NCBI GenBank assembly: GCA_934525595.1
Contig: CAKSZJ010000014.1
Coordinates: 24,563-88,562 of the forward strand
Length of the DNA: 64,000 bases
DNA from: an uncultured Chiayiivirga sp.
GTDB taxonomy: Bacteria > Pseudomonadota > Gammaproteobacteria > Xanthomonadales > Xanthomonadaceae
Direction: 5' to 3'
Below the pieces are notes generated by a model. It was not told where the DNA came from. It did no database searches and saw only the letters and a program-made list of their open reading frames with translations. Of this stretch, positions 49,478-57,866 are shown in pieces. Each line of letters begins with the position of its first letter. Position 1 is the stretch's first letter. Position numbers and translations under genes: made by a program.

Positions 49478-51115
49478 CTAGATCGCCCGGCTCGCGCGCC
49501 TCGCCAGAAGCTCCTCCGGCACCGCGAAACGCTCGGACGTGGCTTCGGCCCAGAAGCGCTGGAACACCGCGTGCCCGGGCGTGCCGGTCAGAAGCTCGCC
49601 CGGCGCGAGCCAGGCGTGCAGCGCGGCGAGCGAGCGCACCTCGTTGCCCGAAACCCGGCGTATCACGTGTTCGGGCCCGAGCTGATCCGGATGCGTGAGG
49701 CCCGCAGCGGCCAGCAGATCGCGCAGCGCACGCAGCGTGCCCTCGTGGAAGCGCGCCACCCGCTCGCTCTTGTCGGCCACGTCAAGCGACTTCTGCCGCT
49801 TCGGATCCTGGGTTGCGATGCCGGTCGGGCACTGCCCGGTGTGGCATTTGAGGGCCTGGATGCAGCCCAGCGAAAACATGAAGGCGCGCCCGGCGTTGCC
49901 CCAGTCGGCGCCCAGCGCCAGCACGCAGGCCAGATCGAACCCGGTGGTGATCTTGCCGGCCGCACCGATGCGGATCCGGTCGCGCAGGTCGAGGCCGACC
50001 AGCGTGTTGTGCACCAGCATGAGCCCCTCGCGCATCGGCACGCCGACGTGGTCGATGAACTCCAGCGGTGCCGCGCCCGTGCCGCCTTCGCCGCCGTCCA
50101 CCACGATGAAATCTGGCAGGATGCCGGTGGCGTGCATCGCCTTGGCGATGTCAAACCATTCCCACGGATGGCCGATCGCGAGCTTGAAGCCGACCGGCTT
50201 GCCGCCGCTGGCCTCGCGCAGGGTCTGCACGAACTGCAGCAGCCCCGTCGGCCCCTCGAAGGCGCTGTGGCGCGCCGGCGAAATGCAGTCCTCGCCCAGC
50301 GGCACGCCGCGCGCCTCGGCGATCTCGGCTGAAACCTTCGGCGCAGGCAGGATGCCGCCCTGCCCGGGCTTGGCGCCCTGGCTGAGCTTGATCTCGATCA
50401 TCTTCACCTGCGGGTCGCACGCGTTGGCGCGGAAGCGCTCCAGGTCGAAGCGGCCCTGCGCATCGCGGCAGCCGAAGTAGCCCGAGCCGATTTCCCAGAC
50501 GAGATCCCCGCCGTTCTGGCGATGCCAGCGCGAAATCGAGCCCTCGCCCGTGTCGTGATAGAACTTCCCGCGCCTGGCGCCGGCGTTGAGCGCAAGAATG
50601 GCGTGGGCCGAGAGCGCGCCGAAGCTCATCGCGGAAATATTGAACACGCTGGCCGAATACGGCTGCGTACACTGCGGCCCGCCGATGCTGACGCGAAAAT
50701 CGTGCGAGGCGATCTCGACCGGCTCCAGCGAGTGGTTCATCCACTCGTAGCCGGGCCGGTAGAGCCGGTGCTGGGTACCGAAGGGACGGGTCTCGAGCAC
50801 GCCCTTGGCGCGCTGGTAGACGATCGAACGCTGCACCCGCGAGAACGGCACCTCATCGTCGTCATTCTCGATCAGGTACTGCCGGATCTCCGGACGGAAC
50901 GACTCCACCAGGAAGCGCACGTAGGAGATCACCGGATAGTTGCGGCGCAGGGTGCTGCGGCGCTGCAGCAGATCCACGGTGCCCGTCAGGGTCAGCGCGC
51001 CGAAGATGCCCAGCGGCCAGTACCAGCCCGCGCCACCGCCACGCCAGAGCATCAGCGCGCAAAGCACGCTGCCGACCAGGCAGCACCAGAACACCAGATA
51101 GCGCGAGGCGAACAT
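49478..51115 (-). CDS. FMN-binding glutamate synthase family protein
   Basis: 545 aa. Two N-terminal transmembrane helices (about 5-45) precede a glutamate-synthase central FMN/Fe-S domain: FNISAMSFGALSAHAI, KLSQGAKPGQGGILPAPKVS, DGGEGGTGAAPLEFIDHVG and the cluster cysteines in CIQALKCHTGQCPTGIA. The amidotransferase domain of GltB is absent. Homologues are membrane-anchored and uncharacterised; an FMN/Fe-S oxidoreductase role is inferred. Start 51115 has GGAGA upstream. Divergent from arsR with 190 bases between the starts. Confidence 0.87.
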   Translation of the reverse strand: MFASRYLVFWCCLVGSVLCALMLWRGGGAGWYWPLGIFGALTLTGTVDLLQRRSTLRRNYPVISYVRFLVESFRPEIRQYLIENDDDEVPFSRVQRSIVYQRAKGVLETRPFGTQHRLYRPGYEWMNHSLEPVEIASHDFRVSIGGPQCTQPYSASVFNISAMSFGALSAHAILALNAGARRGKFYHDTGEGSISRWHRQNGGDLVWEIGSGYFGCRDAQGRFDLERFRANACDPQVKMIEIKLSQGAKPGQGGILPAPKVSAEIAEARGVPLGEDCISPARHSAFEGPTGLLQFVQTLREASGGKPVGFKLAIGHPWEWFDIAKAMHATGILPDFIVVDGGEGGTGAAPLEFIDHVGVPMREGLMLVHNTLVGLDLRDRIRIGAAGKITTGFDLACVLALGADWGNAGRAFMFSLGCIQALKCHTGQCPTGIATQDPKRQKSLDVADKSERVARFHEGTLRALRDLLAAAGLTHPDQLGPEHVIRRVSGNEVRSLAALHAWLAPGELLTGTPGHAVFQRFWAEATSERFAVPEELLARRASRAI

Positions 51116-51274
51116 GCGCAGGGTCTCCCAAAGCCAAGGTCCGCAGCATAGCGATGCGGCATCGCGCCCGCCTGCGCGGCGGCCGCGTCGCGGTACGCGG
51201 ATCCGGGCCACCGGTCTTGCGCACGACGCGGCCGGGTGTATCGCGCCGGCGGGATCCGCAACATGGGGCTGCAG

Positions 51275-51300
51275 AATGATTCGATGATTGATGTATCATT
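51275..51300 (+). promoter_or_regulatory. Likely ArsR operator
   Basis: AATGAT (51275-51280) and ATCATT (51295-51300) form an inverted repeat, with a second ATGAT (51284-51288) pairing with ATCAT (51295-51299). It ends five bases before the arsR ATG in an AT-rich patch, the usual place for an ArsR/SmtB operator. It would repress the whole four-gene operon. Confidence 0.6.
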
Positions 51301-51305
51301 GAACA

Positions 51306-51638
51306 ATGAACGAAGCCGACGCCGTTTCCGCCCTGAGCGCCCTGGCCCATGCCCAGCGGCTGCGCGTGTTCCGCACCCTGGTCGTGGCCGGCCCGGAAGG
51401 GCTCATCCCCAGCGCGCTGTCCGACCGGCTCGACGTGGCCCGCAACACCTTGTCTTTCCACCTCAAGGGGCTGGCCCACGCCGGTCTGGTCACGATCGAA
51501 CCGCAGGGCCGCAACCTGATCTACCGCGCGAACTTCGCGCAGATGAACACGCTGCTCGGCTACCTGACCGAGCATTGTTGCCAGGGCGGCACCTGCGAAG
51601 CCAACGACACCCTTGCACCGGCCTGTGCGTGCCCATGA
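51306..51638 (+). CDS. arsR: ArsR/SmtB-family arsenic-responsive repressor
   Basis: 110 aa winged HTH: LAHAQRLRVFRTLVVAG, recognition region VARNTLSFHLKGLAHAGLV. Metal site: there is no CVC in the recognition-helix region (as in E. coli ArsR); instead Cys91, Cys92 and Cys97 in HCCQGGTCE lie at the C-terminus, like the site of Acidithiobacillus ferrooxidans ArsR, with two extra cysteines (PACACP). As(III) binding should release it from the operator. Its stop overlaps the acr3 start (ATGA). Confidence 0.92.
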   Translation: MNEADAVSALSALAHAQRLRVFRTLVVAGPEGLIPSALSDRLDVARNTLSFHLKGLAHAGLVTIEPQGRNLIYRANFAQMNTLLGYLTEHCCQGGTCEANDTLAPACACP

Positions 51639-52726
51639 GCGTCGCCTCCGAACCCGTCACTCGCACCTCTTCGGCTTCCGCCATGAGCGTGTTCGAGCGT
51701 TATCTGACCGCGTGGGTGCTGCTTTGCATCGTCGCCGGCATCGCGCTGGGCCATTTCGCACCGGGCGTGTTCCAGGCCATCGGCCGCATGCAGGTCGCGC
51801 AGGTCAACCTGCCGGTGGGCCTGCTGATCTGGGTCATGGTGATCCCGATGCTGCTCAAGGTGGATTTCGGCGCGCTCGGCCAGGTGCGCCGGCACTGGCG
51901 CGGCATGAGCGTCACGCTGTTCGTCAACTGGGCGGTCAAGCCATTCTCGATGGCGCTGCTGGCGTGGCTCTTCGTTCGCCAGGTCTTCGCCCAGTGGCTG
52001 CCCGCCGAACAGCTCGACGGCTATGTGGCCGGCCTGATCCTGCTGGCTGCCGCACCCTGCACCGCGATGGTGTTCGTCTGGAGCCGGCTGACCGACGGCG
52101 ATCCCATGTTCACCCTGTCGCAGGTGGCGTTGAACGACACGATCATGGTATTTGCGTTTGCGCCCATCGTCGGGCTGCTGCTGGGCCTGTCGGCGATCAC
52201 GGTGCCGTGGGACACCCTGCTGCTTTCGGTCGTGCTCTACATCGTCATTCCGGTCATTCTCGCGCAGGTGTGGCGCCGCGCCCTGCTGCGGCAAGGCCAG
52301 GCCGCGCTCGATGCCACGCTGGCACGCCTCGGTCCGCTCTCCATCGCGGCACTGCTGCTGACGCTCGTGCTGCTGTTTGCTTTCCAGGGCGAGGCGATCA
52401 TGCGCCAGCCGCTGGTGATCGCCCTGCTGGCGGTGCCGATCCTGATCCAGGTGCTCTTCACCTCGAGCCTGGCCTACTGGCTCAATCGCAAGGTCGGCGA
52501 AAAGCACGGCATCGCCGGCCCTTCGGCCCTGATCGGTGCCAGCAACTTCTTCGAACTGGCCGTGGCCGCGGCCATCAGCCTGTTCGGCCTCCAGTCCAGC
52601 GCGGCGCTGGCCACCGTGGTCGGCGTGCTGATCGAAGTGCCGGTGATGCTGCTGGTCGTGCGCGTGGTCAACCGCTCGCGCGACTGGTACGAGCGCCCGG
52701 CCCGCGACGCAGTGAGCCGTGCATGA
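51635..52726 (+). CDS. acr3: Arsenite efflux permease ACR3
   Basis: 363 aa, ten hydrophobic helices. APCTAMVFVWSRLTDGDP contains the essential conserved Cys and IGASNFFELAVA the conserved Glu of ACR3; SLFGLQSSAALATVVGVLIE follows. Exports arsenite using the proton-motive force. Start 51635 (an in-frame extension upstream belongs to the arsR region). Overlaps arsR and the ATP-grasp gene by ATGA on both sides. Confidence 0.95.
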   Translation: MSVASEPVTRTSSASAMSVFERYLTAWVLLCIVAGIALGHFAPGVFQAIGRMQVAQVNLPVGLLIWVMVIPMLLKVDFGALGQVRRHWRGMSVTLFVNWAVKPFSMALLAWLFVRQVFAQWLPAEQLDGYVAGLILLAAAPCTAMVFVWSRLTDGDPMFTLSQVALNDTIMVFAFAPIVGLLLGLSAITVPWDTLLLSVVLYIVIPVILAQVWRRALLRQGQAALDATLARLGPLSIAALLLTLVLLFAFQGEAIMRQPLVIALLAVPILIQVLFTSSLAYWLNRKVGEKHGIAGPSALIGASNFFELAVAAAISLFGLQSSAALATVVGVLIEVPVMLLVVRVVNRSRDWYERPARDAVSRA

Positions 52727-54006
52727 GCCTCGCCGAGCAGCTCAATCTCTCGTGCGCGTGCAGCACGCTCGATGCGCAGCGACTGTGGCAGGACCTGCCC
52801 GCATCGTTGGCCCGGAGCCATCCGCACCTGTTCTCGGAAACGACGGTATTCATCGACACGCCGACCTGCGATGCCATCACCCGCGCCGTGGCCGCGCTCG
52901 AACGCGCAACTCGCCTTCCGGCATGGCAACAGGCGGTGGCCGAACGCACGCACGGCGTGCTGCCACCCGATTTCGGACCGTCGGGCGCGTTCATGGGGTA
53001 TGACTTCCACCTGCGCGCCGACGGCCCGCGCCTGATCGAGATCAACACCAACGCGGGGGGCGCGCTGCTCAATGCCGCCTTGGCCCGGGCGCAGCATTCG
53101 TGCTGCGCGGCGATGGACGCACCGCTGGGCCAGGCCGATCTGGCGCACGGCTTCATCGAGATGTTCCGTACCGAGTGGCAGTCACAGCGCGGCGATCAAC
53201 CGTGGCGCACGGCGGCGGTGGTCGATGATGATCCGGCGCACCAGTATCTGGCCGCCGAATTCGATCTGGCCCGATCCCTGTTCGAGCGGCACGGCATCCG
53301 CACCGTCGTGGCCGATCCACGCGAGCTGCAATGGCGCGACGGCGCGCTGTGGCACCCGTCGCTGGCGTCGAACCAGCCGATCGACCTGGTCTACAACCGC
53401 CTCACCGATTTCGACCTGTCGGAGCCGCGGCACGAGGCGCTGCGCCGCGCCTATCTGGCCGGCGCGGTGGTGCTGACGCCGCATCCCCGCGCCCATGCGA
53501 TGCAGGCCGACAAGCGCAACCTGATCTGGCTTGGCGATGACGAACAGCTGGCCCGCTGGGACGTGGAGGCCGCTGATCGTGAGGTACTGCGCCGCGCGGT
53601 GCCGAGTACCCGGGCCGTATCGGCCGAGACTGCCGATACCCTCTGGCGCGAACGCAGCCAGTGGTTCTTCAAGCCCATCACCGGCCATGGGAGCCGGGCC
53701 GCCTACCGCGGCGACAAGCTGACCCGACGAACCTGGGAGCACATCACTGCCGGCGGATTCGTGGCCCAGTCGCTGGTGCCGCCGAGTGAGCGCACGGTCG
53801 CGGTCGATGGCGTGCCGACCCGGCTCAAGGTCGACCTGCGGGCCTATGCCTACCGCGGACGCGTGCTGCTGCTGGCAGCGCGCACCTACGCCGGCCAGAC
53901 CACCAACATGCGCACGCCCGGCGGCGGATTCGCACCCGTGCTGGTCCTGCCGGTCAACCACACCGCAGGAACGAACGACATCTCCTTCCATGCGGGCCTT
54001 GCATGA
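52723..54006 (+). CDS. ATP-grasp-like protein of unknown function in the arsenic operon
   Basis: 427 aa. I do not recognise a named family. Features resembling ATP-grasp enzymes: PRLIEINTNAGGALLN (103-118), WFFKPITGHGSRAAYRGDK (314-332, nucleotide-binding Lys and Gly loop), QSLVPPSE (349-356), LKVDLRAYAYRGRV (368-381) and a metal-site-like TTNMRTPGGGFAPV (393-406). Possible As ligands include Cys11-x-Cys13 and Cys127-Cys128. ATGA overlaps with acr3 before and arsC::arsN2 after it argue strongly for a role in the same pathway. A ligase that makes a thiol peptide or conjugates an arsenical is a hypothesis. N-terminal start is fixed by the overlap. Confidence 0.72.
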   Translation: MSLAEQLNLSCACSTLDAQRLWQDLPASLARSHPHLFSETTVFIDTPTCDAITRAVAALERATRLPAWQQAVAERTHGVLPPDFGPSGAFMGYDFHLRADGPRLIEINTNAGGALLNAALARAQHSCCAAMDAPLGQADLAHGFIEMFRTEWQSQRGDQPWRTAAVVDDDPAHQYLAAEFDLARSLFERHGIRTVVADPRELQWRDGALWHPSLASNQPIDLVYNRLTDFDLSEPRHEALRRAYLAGAVVLTPHPRAHAMQADKRNLIWLGDDEQLARWDVEAADREVLRRAVPSTRAVSAETADTLWRERSQWFFKPITGHGSRAAYRGDKLTRRTWEHITAGGFVAQSLVPPSERTVAVDGVPTRLKVDLRAYAYRGRVLLLAARTYAGQTTNMRTPGGGFAPVLVLPVNHTAGTNDISFHAGLA

Positions 54007-54830
54007 GCGACATCTCGATCTTCCACAATCCCGCTTGCGGCACCTCACGCAACGTACTGGCGGCGATCCGCGCCAGCGGCAGCGAGCCGCGGATCATCGA
54101 GTACCTCGAGCATCCGCCCGGGCGCGAATCCCTGAAGGCGCTCATCGCGCGCATGGGCATGACGGTGCGCGACGTGTTGCGCATCAAGGGCACGCCGTAC
54201 GCGGAGCTGGGGCTGGACGCCGCGCATTGGAGCGATGACGAGCTCATCGACCAGATGCTGGCGCATCCGATCCTCATCAATCGCCCCATCGTGGCGTCGC
54301 CCCTGGGCGTTTGCCTGTGCCGCCCGTCGGACCGGGTGATCGAACTGCTGCCGCCGCCAACGCGCGATATGCACAAGGAAGACGGTACGCCATGGCTGGT
54401 GGACGCGCCCGTCGCAGGGGACGATGCCGACCTCATCGAAGCGCTGCAAAACGCAGGTTTGCCCACGGACGATCTGTCGGAGACAGCGGGCCGCTTTTTC
54501 GCCTATGCCACGCTGGGCGGAGAGCATGTGGGCTATGGCGGCTTCGAACGTACGGGCACGGCGGTGCTGGTGCGCTCGCTGCTGGTTCGACCGAGCGCGC
54601 GCCATCGGGGCGTCGGCGGCGGCATGCTGGCGCTGCTGCTGCGTCGCGCCTTCGATGATGGCGGCCGCGAGGCCTGGGCGCTGACCACGACCGCCGTGTC
54701 GTTCTTCGAGCGATCCGGCTTCAAGCCCACGTCGCGCGCTGCCGCACCGGCCGCCATCCTTGCCACGCGGCAAGCCGCGCGCCTGTGCCCGGCAAGCGCG
54801 GTCCTGCTGACGCGCTCGATTCGACCCTAG
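54003..54830 (+). CDS. arsC: Arsenate reductase ArsC fused to an ArsN2-type acetyltransferase domain
   Basis: 275 aa fusion. Residues 1-135 are a glutaredoxin-coupled ArsC: Cys12 in HNPACGTSRN, Arg in LRIKGTPY, INRPIVASPLG and LCRPSDRV with the conserved arginines. Residues 140-275 are a GNAT domain of the ArsN2 group: VRSLLVRPSARHRGVGGG (acetyl-CoA loop), LTTTAVSFFERSGF and a C-terminal APAAILATRQAARLCPASA diagnostic for ArsN2. Arsenate would be reduced to arsenite for export by ACR3; the target of the acetyltransferase is not known. Coupled to the ATP-grasp gene by ATGA. Confidence 0.9.
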   Translation: MSDISIFHNPACGTSRNVLAAIRASGSEPRIIEYLEHPPGRESLKALIARMGMTVRDVLRIKGTPYAELGLDAAHWSDDELIDQMLAHPILINRPIVASPLGVCLCRPSDRVIELLPPPTRDMHKEDGTPWLVDAPVAGDDADLIEALQNAGLPTDDLSETAGRFFAYATLGGEHVGYGGFERTGTAVLVRSLLVRPSARHRGVGGGMLALLLRRAFDDGGREAWALTTTAVSFFERSGFKPTSRAAAPAAILATRQAARLCPASAVLLTRSIRP

Positions 54831-54995
54831 GCATCGGGCGAGCCAGCCGCCGTCCACCTGTCACGCATTCCGGGACGGATCGCGCGCCCGGGTCCGCGGA
54901 CGCTGTGCCGGCGTGCTGCCGGCGGAACCGTGCAAACGCAGGACGATGCCGGCGCGCGCGCCGCACACAAGCCTCTATGCTATGCACCGCCCACC

Positions 54996-55082
54996 GCCCG
55001 GGTGGCGAAACCGGTAGACGCAAGGGACTTAAAATCCCTCGGCCGCAAGGCCATGCGGGTTCGACCCCCGCCCCGGGCACCA
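54996..55082 (+). tRNA. tRNA-Leu (anticodon TAA), CCA encoded
   Basis: 87 nt class II tRNA. Acceptor GCCCGGG (54996-55002) pairs with CCCGGGC (55072-55078), discriminator A, CCA at 55080-55082. The anticodon stem AGGGA / TCCCT encloses the loop CTTAAAA with TAA at 55030-55032. A long variable arm and the T-loop GGTTCGACCCC are present. TATGCT at 54976-54981 may be the -10 box. Confidence 0.98.
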
Positions 55083-55113
55083 CCGTCCCGTTGCGCCCAT
55101 CTCCGGAGCCACC

Positions 55114-56025
55114 TTGATCTCGTCCCTGCGCATCGCCTTCGCCGCCACGCTGGTCGGTCTCAACACCCTGATCCACGCACTGCCGCTGCTGGGGCTGGCG
55201 GTGGTGAAGCTCGCGCTGCCGGTGGCGCGCTGGCGCGACGCGATCTCGAACCTGCTCACGCGCATCGCCGAGTCGTGGATCGGGGTGAACAGCGCGGCCA
55301 TCCTCGCCTTCACGCCGACGCGGATCGTGCTGATCGGGGAGTTCGCGCCCGATCCGCGCGGGCGCTACCTGGTGCTGTGCAACCACCGCAGCTGGTGCGA
55401 CATCCCGATGCTGCAGGCCGCGTTCAACCGGCGGATTCCGCTGCTGCGGTTTTTTCTCAAGCAGGAGCTGATCTGGGTGCCGGTGCTGGGGCTGGCGTGG
55501 TGGGCGCTGGATTTTCCCTTCATGCGCCGGCACTCGCGCGCCAAGCTGCAGCGCGATCCGGGCCTGCGCGGCAAGGACATGGAAGCCACGCGGCGCGCCT
55601 GCGCGAAGTTCGCGGCGCGCCCGGTCTCGATCATGAACTTCGCGGAAGGCACGCGGTTCACCGCGGCCAAGCACGCCTCGCGCGCATCGCCCTATCGTCA
55701 CTTGCTGCGGCCCCGCGCCGGCGGCACGGGCGCGGTGCTGGACGCCATGGCCGGCCATCTGGATGCCGTGCTCGACGTGACCCTGATCTACCTTGATCCG
55801 GAGCCCTCGCTGGCCGCGCTGCTGGCTGGACGCCTGCGCCGGGTCGAGGTGCACGTACGCGAGCGGCCGGTGCCCGAGGAACTGGCGCAGGGCGGCGACT
55901 ACGAGAGCGACGCGAGCTATCGCATTGCCTGCCAGCGCTGGCTCAACGCGCTGTGGGTGGAGAAGGACGCGCTGATCGGCGCGCGGCTCCAGGCCGCGCA
56001 GGAAGACGCTACGGACGCGGCGTAG
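55114..56025 (+). CDS. 1-acyl-sn-glycerol-3-phosphate acyltransferase family protein
   Basis: 303 aa PlsC-domain protein of the larger YihG type. One N-terminal hydrophobic segment (about 8-35), then the catalytic VLCNHRSWCDIP (H(X)4D), FFLKQELIWVPVLG, MNFAEGTRFT and the third block RPRAGGTGAVLDAM. TTG at 55114 is taken as start because GGAG lies seven bases before it and no ATG fits. It follows the tRNA gene by 31 bases. Substrate specificity unknown. Confidence 0.85.
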   Translation: MISSLRIAFAATLVGLNTLIHALPLLGLAVVKLALPVARWRDAISNLLTRIAESWIGVNSAAILAFTPTRIVLIGEFAPDPRGRYLVLCNHRSWCDIPMLQAAFNRRIPLLRFFLKQELIWVPVLGLAWWALDFPFMRRHSRAKLQRDPGLRGKDMEATRRACAKFAARPVSIMNFAEGTRFTAAKHASRASPYRHLLRPRAGGTGAVLDAMAGHLDAVLDVTLIYLDPEPSLAALLAGRLRRVEVHVRERPVPEELAQGGDYESDASYRIACQRWLNALWVEKDALIGARLQAAQEDATDAA

Positions 56026-56052
56026 CCGTGCGTCTCACGAGCCGCTGCGGCG

Positions 56053-56409
56053 TTACAGAAGAAGCCAGGGCCAGAGGGCGAGGGCCAGCATCAGCGCGAT
56101 GACGCCCAGCGCGACGAGCGCGGCCGTCGGATTGGCGCGCAGGGTGTCGATGAATCCCGCCTCCTCGCCGCGCGCACGCGCCTCCTCGCGTTCGGCGCGC
56201 ACGCGCGCCACGCGCTCGGCCTGATAGTGATCGAGCAGGGCGCGGGCAGTGGGGAAGTCGGCCTCTTCCACCCAGATGCCGGCCAGCGAAATGCGCCAGC
56301 GCCCGAGCTGGGTCTCGTAGAAGCCGATGCCGTGCCCGGCGAGCAGCGCGCGCACCTCCCCGGCCTCGTCGTCGGGCACGTGGCGCATGTTCATCAGCAG
56401 ACGACTCAC
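56053..56409 (-). CDS. DUF6164-type small protein with C-terminal membrane anchor
   Basis: 118 aa. N-terminal ferredoxin-like segment LLMNMRHVPDDEAGEVRALL and FYETQLGRWRISLAGIWV, a charged coiled region (about 60-85), and a single C-terminal transmembrane helix (ALVALGVIALMLALALWPWLLL, cited as its start ALVALGVIALM). Function unknown; possible DUF2007-like fold. The GTG at 56409 is chosen because it overlaps the phosphorylase stop (GTGA) and gives the family-like SRLLxN start. Confidence 0.72.
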   Translation of the reverse strand: MSRLLMNMRHVPDDEAGEVRALLAGHGIGFYETQLGRWRISLAGIWVEEADFPTARALLDHYQAERVARVRAEREEARARGEEAGFIDTLRANPTAALVALGVIALMLALALWPWLLL

Positions 56410-57176
56410 GCGACGGCATCCCGCGCCAGCCGGGCCAGCAGCGCGTCGAGCAGCGCGGGAAGCTGTGCGTTGGTCGCAGCGAGGTTGGCGAATACCTCGT
56501 CGAGACTGATTTCCTTGCCGTCGCCGCAGCCGGCGGCCCAGTTCGCCACGGGCGCCAGGCACGCGTAGTCCAGCTCCAGCTCGCGCGCCAGCGCCGCCTC
56601 GGGCATGCCGGTCATGCCGACCAGGTCGCAGCCGTCGCGCCGCATCCGCGCGATCTCGGCGCGGGTCTCGAAGCGCGGCCCGTTGGTGGCGCCATAGCAG
56701 GCGCCGTCCACCAGTTCGATGCCGGCGTCGCTGCCGGCGTCCAGCAGCGCGTTGCGCAGGCGCGCGCCGTAGGGCTCGCCGAACTCGACGTGGCGCATGT
56801 CGCCTGCGGCATCCCAGAAGCTGGCGGCGCGGCCGTGGGTGTAGTCGATGATCTGGTCGGGCACCACCAGGGCGCGCGGCGGGCACGCCGGGGTAATGCC
56901 GCCGACGGTATTGACCGCCAGCACGCCGCGCGGGCGCAGCTGGGCCAGCACGTGCAGGTTGGCGCGGTAGTTGACCCGGTGCGGCGGCAGCGCGTGCCCT
57001 TCACCGTGGCGCGCGAGGAAAGCGACACGGTGGCCGTGCAGGCGTCCGACGCGCACCGGCCCGGAAGCTGCGCCCCAGGGCGTTTTGGCATCCTCCGCGC
57101 GCTCGGGCTCGAAACCGGGCAGCGCATAGAGTCCGCTGCCGCCGATCACCGCCAGCACGATTGCAGCCCCGCTCAT
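56406..57176 (-). CDS. S-methyl-5'-thioinosine phosphorylase
   Basis: 256 aa, PNP/MTAP family. IGGSGLYALPGF (phosphate), VVPDQIIDYTHGR, NGPRFETRAEI (ribose/phosphate) and GMTGMPEAALAREL fit the methylthioinosine-specific branch (MTIP of Pseudomonas) rather than MTAP. It recovers hypoxanthine, which the next-coded hpt can use. Start ATG 57176 overlaps the hpt stop (ATGA). A DUF6164 gene overlaps the stop (GTGA). Confidence 0.87.
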   Translation of the reverse strand: MSGAAIVLAVIGGSGLYALPGFEPERAEDAKTPWGAASGPVRVGRLHGHRVAFLARHGEGHALPPHRVNYRANLHVLAQLRPRGVLAVNTVGGITPACPPRALVVPDQIIDYTHGRAASFWDAAGDMRHVEFGEPYGARLRNALLDAGSDAGIELVDGACYGATNGPRFETRAEIARMRRDGCDLVGMTGMPEAALARELELDYACLAPVANWAAGCGDGKEISLDEVFANLAATNAQLPALLDALLARLARDAVA

Positions 57177-57715
57177 ATCGCGTAGATGCCCGGCAGATTG
57201 CGGCCCTGCTCGTAGTAGTCCATGCCGAAGCCGAAGACATAGCGGTCGGGCAGCTCCACGCCCACGTAGTCGGCGTGGATGCCCGGCACGCGGCGGTCGT
57301 GAAGCTTGCTGGCGAGCACCGCGATGCGCACCTCCTTCGCGCCCTCGCTCAGGCAGGCGTCGCGCACCGCAAGAAGGGTCTGGCCTTCGTCGAGGATGTC
57401 GTCCACCAGCAGCACGCGCCGACCCAGCATCGGCACCTGCGGATGGCGCAGCCAGTTGAGGCCGGCGCCGCGGATCTTGCCGCGGTAGCGGGTGGCGTGC
57501 AGGTAGTCGAATTCGAGGTCGGTCCCGATGCGCAGCGCCAGCAGCGAGGCGAACAGCATGCCGCCATGCATCACGGTGAGGAACAGCGGCCGGTCGCCGG
57601 CGTAGTCCGCGTCGATCTCGTCGGCCATGCGTGCGATTTCGCGCTCCAGCGCGGCGCGGTCGAACAGCAGATCGGCGGTGGGCAAGGCGTCGGAAAGCGT
57701 GGGGGTCTGGGTCAT
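57173..57715 (-). CDS. hpt: Hypoxanthine(-guanine) phosphoribosyltransferase
   Basis: 180 aa. The PRPP motif is LLVDDILDEGQTL, with MHGGMLFASLLALR and VFGFGMDYYEQGRNLP typical of Hpt. Salvages the hypoxanthine released by the coupled S-methyl-5'-thioinosine phosphorylase, giving a two-step path from methylthioinosine to IMP. Start at 57715; an extension upstream lacks family likeness. Confidence 0.93.
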   Translation of the reverse strand: MTQTPTLSDALPTADLLFDRAALEREIARMADEIDADYAGDRPLFLTVMHGGMLFASLLALRIGTDLEFDYLHATRYRGKIRGAGLNWLRHPQVPMLGRRVLLVDDILDEGQTLLAVRDACLSEGAKEVRIAVLASKLHDRRVPGIHADYVGVELPDRYVFGFGMDYYEQGRNLPGIYAI

Positions 57716-57866
57716 GGGCAGCAACGGAAGCGTGGAATGGAAGACGGAATCGCGGACGCCGGCGGCGGCGCAAGAGCCGGGCGGGAAATCCGCTCCGATT
57801 TTCGTCATCCCGGAAAACAGCGGGACGACGACGCGGGCATCCGGCCGCTGCGCCGCTCGCGCAGGG

